From the NCBI RefSeq assembly GCF_001659605.2, contig NC_035175.2:31033705-31097704 (forward strand): a DNA stretch of 64,000 bases, given 5' to 3'. How positions within the stretch are numbered: the first letter of the stretch is position 1; every line of letters begins with the position of its first letter. The position numbers were made by a program, and so were the translations under genes. The notes below the pieces were generated by a model. It ran no database searches. It worked only from the letters and a program-made list of their open reading frames with translations, and had not been told where the DNA came from. Source of the stretch: Manihot esculenta (Eukaryota; Streptophyta; Magnoliopsida; Malpighiales; Euphorbiaceae). Shown piece after piece: positions 1 through 9,476 of the stretch.

Positions 1-721
1 CACATTGCTCATAAACATACCATAAACCCATAAACATAACAGTAACCTAACATGCATTTCTACCCCATAGATCTTCATAAAACTTGTTTAAATCATGCAA
101 GAAAGGTTGGATCTAAGCTTACCTCTTGAAGACCGAGAGGAAAGACGATCCTAGCTTGGAAGTAGGGAGAAATCCACTCTTTGGTCTCCAAGCTTCCAAA
201 CTTGCTCTTTTGCTCAAAGATCTTCAAACCAAGTGAAAACTCATAAGAAAATCATGAAGATTTGAAGGAAAGAGTTCAAGATCGGTGAGGGACGGCGGAG
301 AGCTCACCTTGGCAGAAAATGGGGAGAAAAACTCGCCCGTTCGGACAAGGGGACACTTTTATAGGTGGCTGGCCAGGCCACTTTCGGGGGCCGAACGTGC
401 CTCCGCATGCATGCCATGTTCGGCGGCCGAACATAAGGTTCGGCGGCCAAACCTAGACTTCCCTCACTTATGCCTTCGGGGCCCTAACGTGCCTCCAAAA
501 TGCATGCATGTTCGGCGGTCGAACTTGAGGTTCGGCGGCCGAACCTGGGTTTTCCTCTAAGGTTATTTCCATGCAAAAATTCATTTTCTTTCATACTTAA
601 AACCATAAAATACATTAAAACATTTATGAAAACATGATTTTACCCTTCTAGGGGTCTCCGACATCCGAGATTCCACCGAAGAGGTAGGAATTCCGATACC
701 GGAGTCTAGCCGGGTATTACA
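1..721 (-). mobile_element. Chromovirus LTR, C type, partial (runs off the left edge)
   Basis: On the minus strand this begins TGTAATACCCGGCTAGACTC, the same start as the LTR at 58538, and stays close to that LTR through its TATA region and the GGTGAGCTCTCCGCCG block. Only the first ~720 of an expected ~2270 bp are inside the window. It ends at 721 and H LTR sequence (TTAATTAAG) resumes directly, so it is an insertion inside the 5' LTR of H. The left target-site copy is outside the window, so whether it is a solo LTR or the end of a full element is open. Palindromes of the TTCGGC-N-GCCGAA type occur around 418-545. Confidence 0.85.
356..363 (-). promoter_or_regulatory. TATA box of the C-type LTR
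   Basis: The minus strand reads TATAAAAG, preceded by TGGCCAGCCACC, the same block found before the TATA box of the A and C LTRs in this window. This is the likely RNA polymerase II core promoter, with transcription expected to start about 30 bp further along the minus strand. Confidence 0.6.
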
Positions 722-1488
722 TTAATTAAGATTGATACTTGATTTTGTAAACTTATCAGTGAATGTTAACATGTCTGCATCTATTACATGCACTAAGCTA
801 TGGTGATTTGCTATAAATAGAATGTGTGCAATAAAGGCAAAAGAAGATTTTTATATTGAATATGAAGTAAATTATTGTCGTGCACAAGGATACATATGGC
901 ACTCATACCTTATACTAAGAAGTTGACAAGTATGCTTTGTATCATGTTAACAACATTTGACTAGCTTGTAAATATTCACTTGATTATATATATACGTGAA
1001 CTTGTTTGCTCTATTTTGTTATCTGTTTGCTATCACCCACTAAGCGTTAGCTCAGCGTGTTGGTTTTTACCTCACGCAGGTTGTAGATAAAGTAGGCATG
1101 CAGAGTTCATCAGAGGTCTACATCAGATATCAAAGCCAATATCATAGCTGGTTGTTTTGAGTTTCTGAGTCATAGTACAATTGTATTCTGGCATGTACAT
1201 ATTAAATAGAGTGAGTTATGAAGGTTATGTAAATTAAAGAATAGTAAGATGTCAAATAACAATTGATAATTTTACATGTGTTTTTCATATATACTACAGG
1301 TTGAAATGTTGATGAAACAGAGGAGACTCTGCTAAAATTTTGGTTTAAAACCTCACATTTACATTAATCACCTTATAAAATTTACTTGGACTACCTAAAA
1401 ACTTGGTATTTACATATAAATGAAATTGTTTAGTCTTGATGTCTAAAAAGGTATAGTTTGTGATAGTCCTTGCTCTATCTACACTTTG
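722..1488 (+). mobile_element. H chromovirus 5' LTR, 3' portion
   Basis: Matches 30791-31560 of the 3' H LTR with roughly 3 percent substitutions counted by eye (about 23 over ~790 bp). The last 20-odd bases of the LTR lie at 3636-3655, beyond a solo LTR insertion. The left part of this LTR is outside the window, beyond the C-type insertion. There is no coding content. Confidence 0.85.
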
Positions 1489-3630
1489 TGTAACGACCCC
1501 AAAATGGATCGTCACCGGCGCTAGGATTCAGGTCGGCTTAAGGCCGCCAGAACCCGTAGCAAGCCTGCTATACTCTCTGTGTACCTGTAAACCTCATACA
1601 TGATCATACATTTTCTGTGAAAATAAAACTCTTTTCTGAACCAAGGCTTAACCTGTGCATGCACTATCTCTGTACTCTGTACTCATGTACTCTGTACTCT
1701 GTATCCCTGACTAGAGCTTGCTCTAGATGGGTTAACTCATACCTGTTAAGCCTGGTTTTCACATACAGGAAAACATATATACATATACAGATCATGTACA
1801 AAACATACATCACTAGGTCAAGCAACAACTATTACATCTCTTTAATATTACATGTCCACTCTAAGCTATTACAGATCTCTTTACTTTTCCTGTACTCTGC
1901 TGGACTGTCCCTGTACACTGTACACTGAACCTGCAAAACTGGGGTTAAGGGAGTGGGATGAGCTCTATAGCCCAGTGAGTAGAACAGTAAAACATCTCAG
2001 TAAAATATGATCTCATGGAATGCACCATATCACAGACAAGCCACATCAAGAGTAAACCTGTCACCACATAGTCCCAGTAACTCTGTGCCAGGGCGTAGAA
2101 TCGAGCACCTGGTCTTCCTGTCATATATGTATATGTGTATATAACACCTCTGTACTTACCATTGCTAGGGCGTAGTCAAAGGCTCCTGGACTTTGCTATA
2201 CCTGCCAGGGCGTAGTCAAAGGCTCCTGGACTTCGCTATACCTGCCAGGGCGTAGTCAAAGGCTCCTGGACTTCCTGTCTGAGACTATTGGATCATTCAG
2301 CATTCACTCACATCACCAAATAACGATGCAATGCAACATATTCGTGAATACTAATGCACTCAACCTATGGCATAAACATGATGCATGAGATATGCTAAAA
2401 GCAGTTTATGGTTCAATTAAAAGTCATAAGTTTAGTTCCACTCACCTCTGGCTATCTGGACTGACTGACTCTGCAGGTTCTGAACCTCTGGAGCAGTACT
2501 CACTGCTGCTCTCTCTGGTTCCTCTGGTCTGTACCTATACAGATGGACTCAAATGAGGGACCAAACAAGCGTAGAAATAACTCTCTTAAACGTCCCTAAG
2601 AATCCCCCTAAACTCACTCAACTATCCATGCAAAGCATGCAAAAGAAAGCTGGACAGGACACTTTCGACGGCAGGTTCGGCGGCCGAATGTCCTCTCCAG
2701 AGACGAAACTCTAGCACCTTCGGCGGCACCTTTGGCGGCCGAAACCCCTAAACAGAGCCGAACATGCAAAACAGGCTGTGGCAGCCAAGCCACCATGCAA
2801 GAGGTTCGGCTACCGAACCTGAGTTCATCCAGAACTCAGCTTCAACGGCAAACCATCTTCTCCTTCCCTTCAACCACTCAAACCATATATACGCCAACTC
2901 CTCAACACACATATACTCACGTATATGATCACAGGGGTCCAAAACTATCTAATAACCCCAAACAACAAATCAAACATAACACAAAAACATGTATACATGC
3001 ATAACTCATCAAAACCACTACTTCTCACTTTAACATACATCTCTCTCCCTTAATTTCCATAAAACCTTCAGAAAACACATAAACAGGTTCAAGAGCATTA
3101 CTTACCTCCTATAACAAGAAGCTGAACACTCTGAACTAAGGAAAACGGACCAACTCTCCTCAAACTCTCAAACACTTAGCTTTTGTTTCAAACTTCCAAA
3201 ACCTTTGAAAAACAAATGTCACTCTTCTGTATGAGCAGCTCAATAGCATTTGGAGATTAGTCATGAGGGACGTGGCCTATTCCAAGAATCTGAGGCCAAC
3301 ATCTGTCACAATCCATGACTCAGCTGGCTGGCCAACTCATCTTCGGCTGCCCAAGCACATGCAAGATCAGGCAACGTTCGGGGGCCGATCTAAATCTTCG
3401 GAAGCCGAACATTAAGCACTTTCGGCGGCCGAACTTATCTTCGGCGGCCGAACTTGGCTCAACTGCCTTAGGTCATTGCAACTCAAAACTCTCTTCCATT
3501 AACCTTAAAACTTCAACACAAATCCCATCACTGAATAAAACATAATTCCTACCTGGTTTATAGAATTCCGACACCCCGGATTCCACCAGACAACAGGAAT
3601 TCCGGTGCCGGACTCTAGCCGGGTAGTACA
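1489..3630 (-). mobile_element. Solo LTR, B-type chromovirus
   Basis: A complete LTR with ends TGTAACGACCCC and GGGTAGTACA, 2142 bp, flanked by the direct repeat CTTTG at 1484-1488 and 3631-3635. It has no internal region. It matches the two B LTRs at 20856-23105 and 28337-30570 in order and orientation. This is the usual product of LTR-LTR recombination, and it sits within the H 5' LTR. It is more diverged than the other B copies, notably around 3220-3320 where the TATA region is no longer recognisable. Confidence 0.92.
2163..2280 (-). repeat. Three-copy 40-bp tandem repeat in the B solo LTR
   Basis: The unit contains AGGGCGTAGTCAAAGGCTCC and is repeated about 40 bp apart, each copy followed by TGGACTT and CTATACCTGC. 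The same array is at 21540-21655 and 29008-29120 in the other B LTRs. Confidence 0.85.
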
Positions 3631-3655
3631 CTTTGGTAGGGTAAGGGGTGTTACA
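3631..3655 (+). mobile_element. Last bases of the H 5' LTR
   Basis: CTTTG (target duplication copy) followed by GTAGGGTAAGGGGTGTTACA, matching the end of the 3' LTR at 31555-31577. Internal sequence of H starts at 3656. Confidence 0.85.
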
Positions 3656-3803
3656 ATTAGTGGTATTAGAGCAAAGGTTTAGGCGATTCTAGGTCATAGT
3701 ATGTATGTGTATATGTGTCATATATGTACATGCCAAAATGAGTTACAGCTATGATATGGTTCTGATGTAAATCTCTTCTTTGTATCTTTAGGTCAGATAG
3801 AAT
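3656..3803 (+). other. H leader between PBS and gag
   Basis: About 130 bp of non-coding leader follows the PBS. It ends with TATCTTTAG shortly before the gag ATG at 3804, which resembles a 3' splice site. The B and C copies have a comparable CAG at the matching place. Confidence 0.5.
3661..3672 (+). other. Primer binding site of H
   Basis: TGGTATTAGAGC begins five bases after the LTR end. It is one base different from the usual plant initiator Met-tRNA PBS TGGTATCAGAGC, and is where minus-strand DNA synthesis would start. Confidence 0.75.
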
Positions 3804-4255
3804 ATGTCATATGAGTCACAAAGAGCAGTAGATGAAGAGGTAGAGAGTCATGCTCCCTCTGAGGCAGCTGCACCTGTTGTTGCTCCTCCACCTGCTGCTG
3901 CTGGCGGACCGGGGCAGGATGCATTGTTTCAGCAAATAGCTGAGTTGCTTAGGAGGATTACACAAAATGTACCAGAGGTACCACCACCACCACCTGTAGC
4001 AGTCTAGGTTCCCCCACCTGTTGTAGCCCAGGCACAATCTAGGCCTCCAATAGAAAAACTCAGGAAGTATGGTGCTACAAAGTTTAGAGATAAAAAGGAA
4101 GATGATCCTTCAGCTGCAAAATTCTGGATAGAAAGTATAGAAAGGGTTTTACAGCAGCTACAGTGTTCACCAGCAAAGAGCTTGATGTGTGTAGTATCAT
4201 TGCTAAAAGATGAAGCCTATAGATGGTGGACAACATTAACACAGATGGTTCGACC
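3804..4255 (+). pseudogene. H gag, N-terminal part (interrupted)
   Basis: Starts with a Met followed by an acidic stretch and an Ala/Pro-rich linker, then stops at TAG 4005-4007. The same frame continues with the conserved gag core (residues like WIESIERVL and DEAYRWW). Gag is the structural protein that packages element RNA in cytoplasmic particles. The TAG fits a single CAG to TAG change. At 4251-4255 the A element enters (TSD CGACC); gag resumes at 11653 in the same frame when the insertion is skipped. Confidence 0.85.
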
Positions 4256-4522
4256 TGTAATACCCGGCTAGAGTCCGGCATCGGAATTCCTGTAGTCTGG
4301 TGGAATTTCGGATATCGGAACCCTCTAGAAGGGTATTATGTATGTTTTTCTAAAGTGTTTTAGTATGTTTTAATGTTTTAAGTATAAAGGAAAATGAGTT
4401 TTGAAAGAAAAGCACCAAGGAAGAAAAGCCAGGTTCGGCCGCCGAAAGTGAGTTTCGGCCGCCGAACATGCATGGCTTTCGGGTTTCACGTTTGGCCGCC
4501 GAAGGTGGTCTGGCCAGCCACC

Positions 4523-4530
4523 TATAAAAG
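4523..4530 (+). promoter_or_regulatory. TATA box of A LTR copy 1
   Basis: TATAAAAG preceded by TGGCCAGCCACC, a block shared by most A, B and C LTRs here. Upstream lie several TTCGGC-N-GCCGAA palindromes and CATGCATG. Confidence 0.65.
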
Positions 4531-5039
4531 GCCCTAGGTCGGTCAAATGGATAAGATTTTCTTTCCATCTACACGAGCTGAGGTGAGACCATGATCTTCT
4601 TTGGGTGATCTTCATGTTTTCTCAAATCTTTCATAGTTTTGATGAGTTTTTATGTTGTTTTGAAGATTTTGAGCAAAAGACCTAAGTTTTAAAGCTTGGA
4701 GACTTTGTGAGTGGATTTCTCCATATCTCCACGTTAGGATCACCTACCCTCGAGATCTTCAAGAGGTAAGTGTTGATCCTTAGCTTCTTTGATGATTTTT
4801 GAAGGTTTTATGGAAGTTTTATGGTAGAGATGCATGTTTAGGTTAAGTTGAGGTTTTTGGTGATTTTGTGCATAAGCATGTTATGTGTTGAGTTTGTTAA
4901 GTTTGTTGGGGTTTTAAGTTAGTTTTGGACCCCTTTGTGCATGTACTTGAGTATATGCTTGTGGTTGAGATGTGGGTTGCATGTTTGAGTGAAGTTTGGA
5001 AGAGTTGTGCATGAGTTGAGCAAGGTTATGCCTAACTGG

Positions 5040-5360
5040 AGAACCCAGTTTCGACCGCTGAAGGAATGTTCGGCCGCCGAATGTATTGAGGAGGTGGTTT
5101 CGGCTGCCTAAACCTGCCCCCGAAAGATTGGACTTTCGTCTCTGGAGGGGAGGTTCGGCCGCCGAAGGTGCCGCCGAAGGTTGTGGACTTTCGGCTCTGA
5201 AGTGCCTTTCAGCCCCCAAACCTTGCCCCCGAAAGTGAGGCTTTGGTTTAGGAAGGGACTTTCGGCTGCCGAAGGTCAAGTTCAGCCGCCGAAAGTGCAT
5301 GAGTTTCGGCTCTGAAGAGGACTTTCGGCCGCCGAACCTGCCGCCGAAAGTGCCCTGTCC
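5040..5360 (+). repeat. Array of TTCGGC-N-GCCGAA palindromes in A LTR copy 1
   Basis: Perfect or near-perfect copies of TTCGGCCGCCGAA and TTCGGCTGCCGAA lie about every 30-90 bp, mixed with half sites (GCCGCCGAA, CCCCCGAAAG). Stop codons are rare in this sequence on either strand, which explains the long open frames there; I do not treat those as genes. Confidence 0.8.
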
Positions 5361-5704
5361 AGCCTTCTTTTGCATGCTTTATGTGATTGTTTTAGGATGT
5401 TTTAATGGGATTTTGGGGAGTTTTATAGACATGTTTTTGAGTTAGTTTGGTCCCTCATTTGAGTCCACCTGTGTAGGAACGGACCAGAGGAACCAGAGAG
5501 ATCAGCAGTGAGTACTGCTTCAGAACCTACAAAGTCAGTTCAGAGTCAGCCAGAGGTGAGTGGAACTAAACTAAATCTTTTAATATATGAGAAAGTAAAT
5601 GTTTTAGCATGTTCCATGCATCATGAAATGCAATAGGTTGATTGCATTAGAATTCACTAAGATGTGCATTGCATTATTGATTGTATTTGCAGACGGACAC
5701 AGAG

Positions 5705-5860
5705 TGGATTCATTAGCCCTTCTATAAAGACCTGAGGAGCCCCTTTGAGGGCCGGGCATTATAAAGTCCTGAGGAGCCCGACGGGCCGAGCACATACAGC
5801 ATTAGTTGTATTAATAAAGACCTGAGGAGCTCCATCGCGGGCCAGGCATAGTTCGAAGGG
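5705..5860 (+). repeat. Degenerate tandem repeat in A LTR copy 1
   Basis: Three imperfect units of the form AAAGACCTGAGGAGCCC followed by GGGCC and GGCA, at about 5727, 5770 and 5816. The second A LTR has the same array near 10916-11040. B, C and D LTRs have their own tandem repeat at the same relative place. Confidence 0.7.
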
Positions 5861-6457
5861 ATTTTTGTTTTCGTCCGTCCGAAAGGTGATTACTTGTGAA
5901 GTGATGCATTCCATGAGATCATGTTTTAATAACATGTTTTATTGTTCAACTCACTGGGCTAGTATAGTTCACCCTCTCTCCTAATCCCAGTTTTGCAAGT
6001 TCAGTGTACAGGAGAAAGTAAGCAGGGTACAGAAGAGTAAAGTGATGTGTAATAGTATAGTGTGGACATGTAACTATTGTAAAGAGATAGTTAGTCTTGT
6101 ACAGTGTATAGAATTGTGCTTGACCCAGATATGTTGTAATCCCTTTTTATATACATGGTCTCATTATGTAAATATTTTTATTGATGTGTTTGAAAAATCA
6201 GGCTTAACATAATATGAGTTTGACCCGCCTAGAGCAATGATGAGAGCTCTAGCAGGGGTTTTATAGTACAGAGTTAGTGCATGCACAGGTTGAGCCTTGG
6301 TACAGAGAAAAGTTATCATTTTTTTACAGAAAATGTATGATCATGTATGGGATTTTACAGGTGTTCAGTGAGTATGGCAGGCTTGCTACGGGTCCCGGCG
6401 ACCTCAAGTCGATCTGGATCCTAGCGCCGGTAGCAGTTCGGTTTTCGGGCTGTTACA

Positions 6458-6659
6458 CGACCAGCGCGGCAGACTTGGGAATTCTTTTTGTCAGAGTTTA
6501 AGAAGAAATATGTTGGGGCCTTATATATAGAAGAGAGAAGGTGGGAGTTCTTATACCTCAGACAGGGCAGGTTTACAGTAACTAAGTATGAGCGAGAATT
6601 TGTCAGACTTAGTAAGTATGCCGCAGAGATAGTTCCTATAGAGGAAGAAAGATGTAAAC
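6458..6659 (+). repeat. Duplicated 202-bp piece of H gag after A LTR copy 1
   Basis: Starts with target duplication CGACC and is nearly identical (about five differences) to 11648-11849, the H gag sequence after the second A LTR. After GATGTAAAC the sequence leaves H and enters the reverse transcriptase of the A element with no PBS, gag or protease between. The breakpoint shares about three bases (AAC) with both partners. Confidence 0.9.
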
Positions 6660-9400
6660 AGCTACAGGAGTTGGTAGACAAGGGTTTCATCCGCCCGAAT
6701 ACCTCACCTTGGGGTGCTCCAGTACTGTTTGTCAGAAAGAAGGATGGATCTCTTAGACTTTGTATCGACTACAGACAGTTGAACAAAGTCACTACCAAGA
6801 ACAAGTATCCTCTACCTAGGATCGACGATCTATTCGACCAGCTAGCAGGAGCAGGTTGTTTTTCTAAGATAGATCTGAGGTCCGGATACCACCAGTTAAG
6901 AATCAGGGAAGAGGATGTACCAAAGACAGCTTTCAGGACCAGATATGGGCATTATGAGTTCCTAGTAATGCCATTCGAGTTAACTAACGCCCCTGCAGCA
7001 TTCATGGACCTCATGAACAGAGTTTTCAGAGAGTACCTGGATCACTTTGTTATTGTCTTCATAGATGATATCTTGGTGTACTCCAGGAATGCAGAGGAGC
7101 ATGCCCAGCATCTGAGGATAGTCTTATAGACCTTGAGAGAGCATGGCTTGTATGCCAAGTTCTCCAAGTGTGAGTTCTGGCTGAGGAGCATTTCTTTCTT
7201 GGGGCATGTGGTGTCAGATGAAGGAATAGCAGTGGACCCCAAGAAGGTAGAGGCAGTAGCCAACTGGCCTATACCCACCACAGTGACAGAGATCAAGAGT
7301 TTTCTGGGTTTGGCAGGCTATTATAGGAGGTTCGTTCAGGACTTCTCTAGAATTGCTGCTCCCATGACCAGACTGACCAGGAAGAACCAGAAGTTTGTAT
7401 GGTCAGAAGAATGTGAAGAAAGTTTTGAAGAGCTGAAGAGACGGTTGACTACCGCACCGGTGTTAGCCCTGCCGACTAGTGATGAAGATTTCACAGTGTT
7501 CTGTGATGCATCCCGAGTGGGATTGGGTTGTGTGTTGATGCAGAATGACAGAGTAATAGCTTATGCTTCTAGACAGCTGAAGAAGCACGAGCTGAACTAC
7601 CCTACACACGATCTTGAGATGGCAGCTGTTATCTTTGCACTCAAGATGTGGAGGCATTACCTTTATGGGGTTAAATATGAGATCTTCACTGATCATAAAA
7701 GCCTACAGCACATCTTGAGCCAGAGAGAGCTAAACTTAAGGCAGAGACGGTGGGTAGAATTGCTCAGTGACTATGATTGCAAAATCCAGTATCATCCGGG
7801 TAAGGCTAATGTTGTAGCTGATGCCTTAAGCTGGAAGTCACTTGGCAGTTTATCCCACATTATAGCAGAGAAGAGGTCAGTGGTGAAGGACTTCTACAGG
7901 CTCGTGGATGAAGGGCTACAGTTAGAGTTATCTGGTACAGGTGCTTTAATCGCACAGATGAGAGTTACCCCCGTGTTTCTGGAGCAGGTAGCTCTGAAAC
8001 AGCATGAGGACCCTGAGTTAGTGAAAATTGCCAGGACCGTTCAGTCAGGCAACAGTGCAGAGTTCAGATTTGATAGCCAAGGGATTCTTCGCCACGGGAA
8101 TAGGCTATGTGTACCAGATGACATTGGGTTAAAGGGAGACATTATGAGGGAAGCTCATAATGCTAGGTATAGCGTTCACCCTAGAGCCACCAAGATGTAT
8201 CAAGACCTGAAAAGAGTGTATTGGTGGCCAGCTATGAAGAGAGAAGTGGCACAGTTTGTGTCAGCCTGCGAGATATGTCAAAGGGTGAAGCTAGAACATC
8301 AGAAGCCGGCTGGAATGCTTAACCCACTACCGATTCCAGAGTGGAAATGGGAAAACATAGCTATGGATTTTGTAGTGGGGTTACCGGCAGCGTCCAACAG
8401 GCTAGACTCCATATGGGTGATCGTGGATAGACTAACTAAATCTACTCACTTCATTCCAGTCAGGAGTAACTACTCTGTGGACAAGTTAGCGCAGGTCTAT
8501 GTAGAAGAGATAGTAAGGTTGCATGGAGTTCCAGTGTCTATAGTATCAGATAGAGGACCCCAGTTCACCTCCAGGTTTTGGCGGAGTCTGCAAACTGCCA
8601 TGGGCACAAGGTTGGATTTCAGCACTGCTTTCCATCCACAGACAGACGAACAGTCAGAGAGGACCATCCAGACCATAGAGGATATGCTTAGAATGTGTGT
8701 GTTAGACTTTGGCAGTTCTTGGAGGCAGCATCTACCTTTGGTGGAGTTTGCTTACAATAACAGCCATCATACTAGCATAGGGATGGCCCCTTATGAAGCT
8801 CTGTATGGGAGGAAGTGCAGAACGCCTGTTTGCTGGGAAGAGGTAGGAGAGAAGGCTCTTGCAGGGCCAGAGTTAATAGAGATTACCAGCAGGTTAGTGC
8901 CTATCATCAGAGAGAGGATCAGAACTGCTGTGAGCAGACAGAAAAGCTATGCAGATATCCGCAGGAAACAGATAGAGTTTCAGGAGGGTGATATGGTATT
9001 GCTAAAGGTGTCTCCAATGAAAGGAGTGGTTCGGTTTGGAAAGAAGGGTAAGCTAGCTCCACAGTACATTGGTCCCTTTGAGATCTTGCAGAAGGTCGGG
9101 AATGTGTCGTATAAGCTGGATTTACCTGCTTCTATGGAAAGAATTCACCCGGTTTTCCATGTTTCTATGCTTAGGAAGTTTGTGTCAGATCCGAGTAAGG
9201 TTCTTAGTGAGCCTGAGGTAGAGATCCTTGGAGATCTCACCTATGTAGAGCAGCCAATGAGGATCATTGACACTCAGATCAGAAAGTTGAGAAACAAAAA
9301 GATCCCGATGGTGAAAGTTCTGTGGAACCACCATAATCTAGAAGAGTACACCTGGGAGACACGGGAGTCTATGCTCCAGCAATATCCATATCTATTTTGA
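6488..9400 (+). pseudogene. Chimeric H-gag / A-pol reading frame: RT, RNase H, integrase, chromodomain
   Basis: The first ~57 residues are H gag. From ~6660 the frame becomes A-type polymerase without a frame break. Reverse transcriptase motifs include [10 protein letters not shown] and [18 protein letters not shown] has E where G is usual. TAG at 7127-7129 fits CAG to TAG and splits the frame. In the part after it (7133-9400, 755 aa) RNase H acidic residues are about D125, E162, D187 and D230. The integrase zinc finger is H342, H349, C379, C382. The integrase triad is D412, D473, E509 (spacing 60 and 35). The C terminus has the FHVSMLRKF and [14 protein letters not shown] blocks of a chromodomain, marking a chromovirus. 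Gag and protease are missing, so it cannot replicate by itself. Confidence 0.92.
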
Positions 9401-9461
9401 GGTTAGTTTTTCCCCTTTTCTATGTGTTTAGTTGTTTGAGGAACATTAGGGGACGAATGTT

Positions 9462-9476
9462 CTTAGGGGGGGAGAA
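9462..9476 (+). other. Polypurine tract of the A element
   Basis: AGGGGGGGAGAA directly before the second A LTR, the primer for plus-strand DNA synthesis. It follows GGACGAATGTTC, which also precedes the PPT in the B and D copies. Confidence 0.8.

Larger units (their letters stand above)
4256..6457 (+). mobile_element. A-type chromovirus LTR, first copy
   Basis: 2202 bp, TGTAATACCCGG to GGGCTGTTACA, preceded by CGACC (4251-4255) and followed by CGACC (6458-6462). Because target duplications sit on both sides, this copy on its own has solo LTR geometry. It contains the TATA box, the palindrome array, a tandem repeat and splice-like sites described separately. Compared with the second copy it has an extra palindrome block near 4436-4470 and near 5170, and carries TTTTGCAA where the other has TTTTGCAG. 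Confidence 0.93.

Noticed and set aside
1617..1928. 103-codon ORF
   Set aside because: Inside the B solo LTR, made of CTGTACTC microrepeats; not conserved as a frame in the other B LTRs.
4914..5375. 153-codon minus-strand ORF (also 10115-10564, 21938-22447, 29405-29914, 59216-59638) rich in Arg, Gly, Pro
   Set aside because: Lies in the palindrome arrays of LTRs, where stops are rare on both strands. Open frames occur in several frames at once and there is no protein motif.
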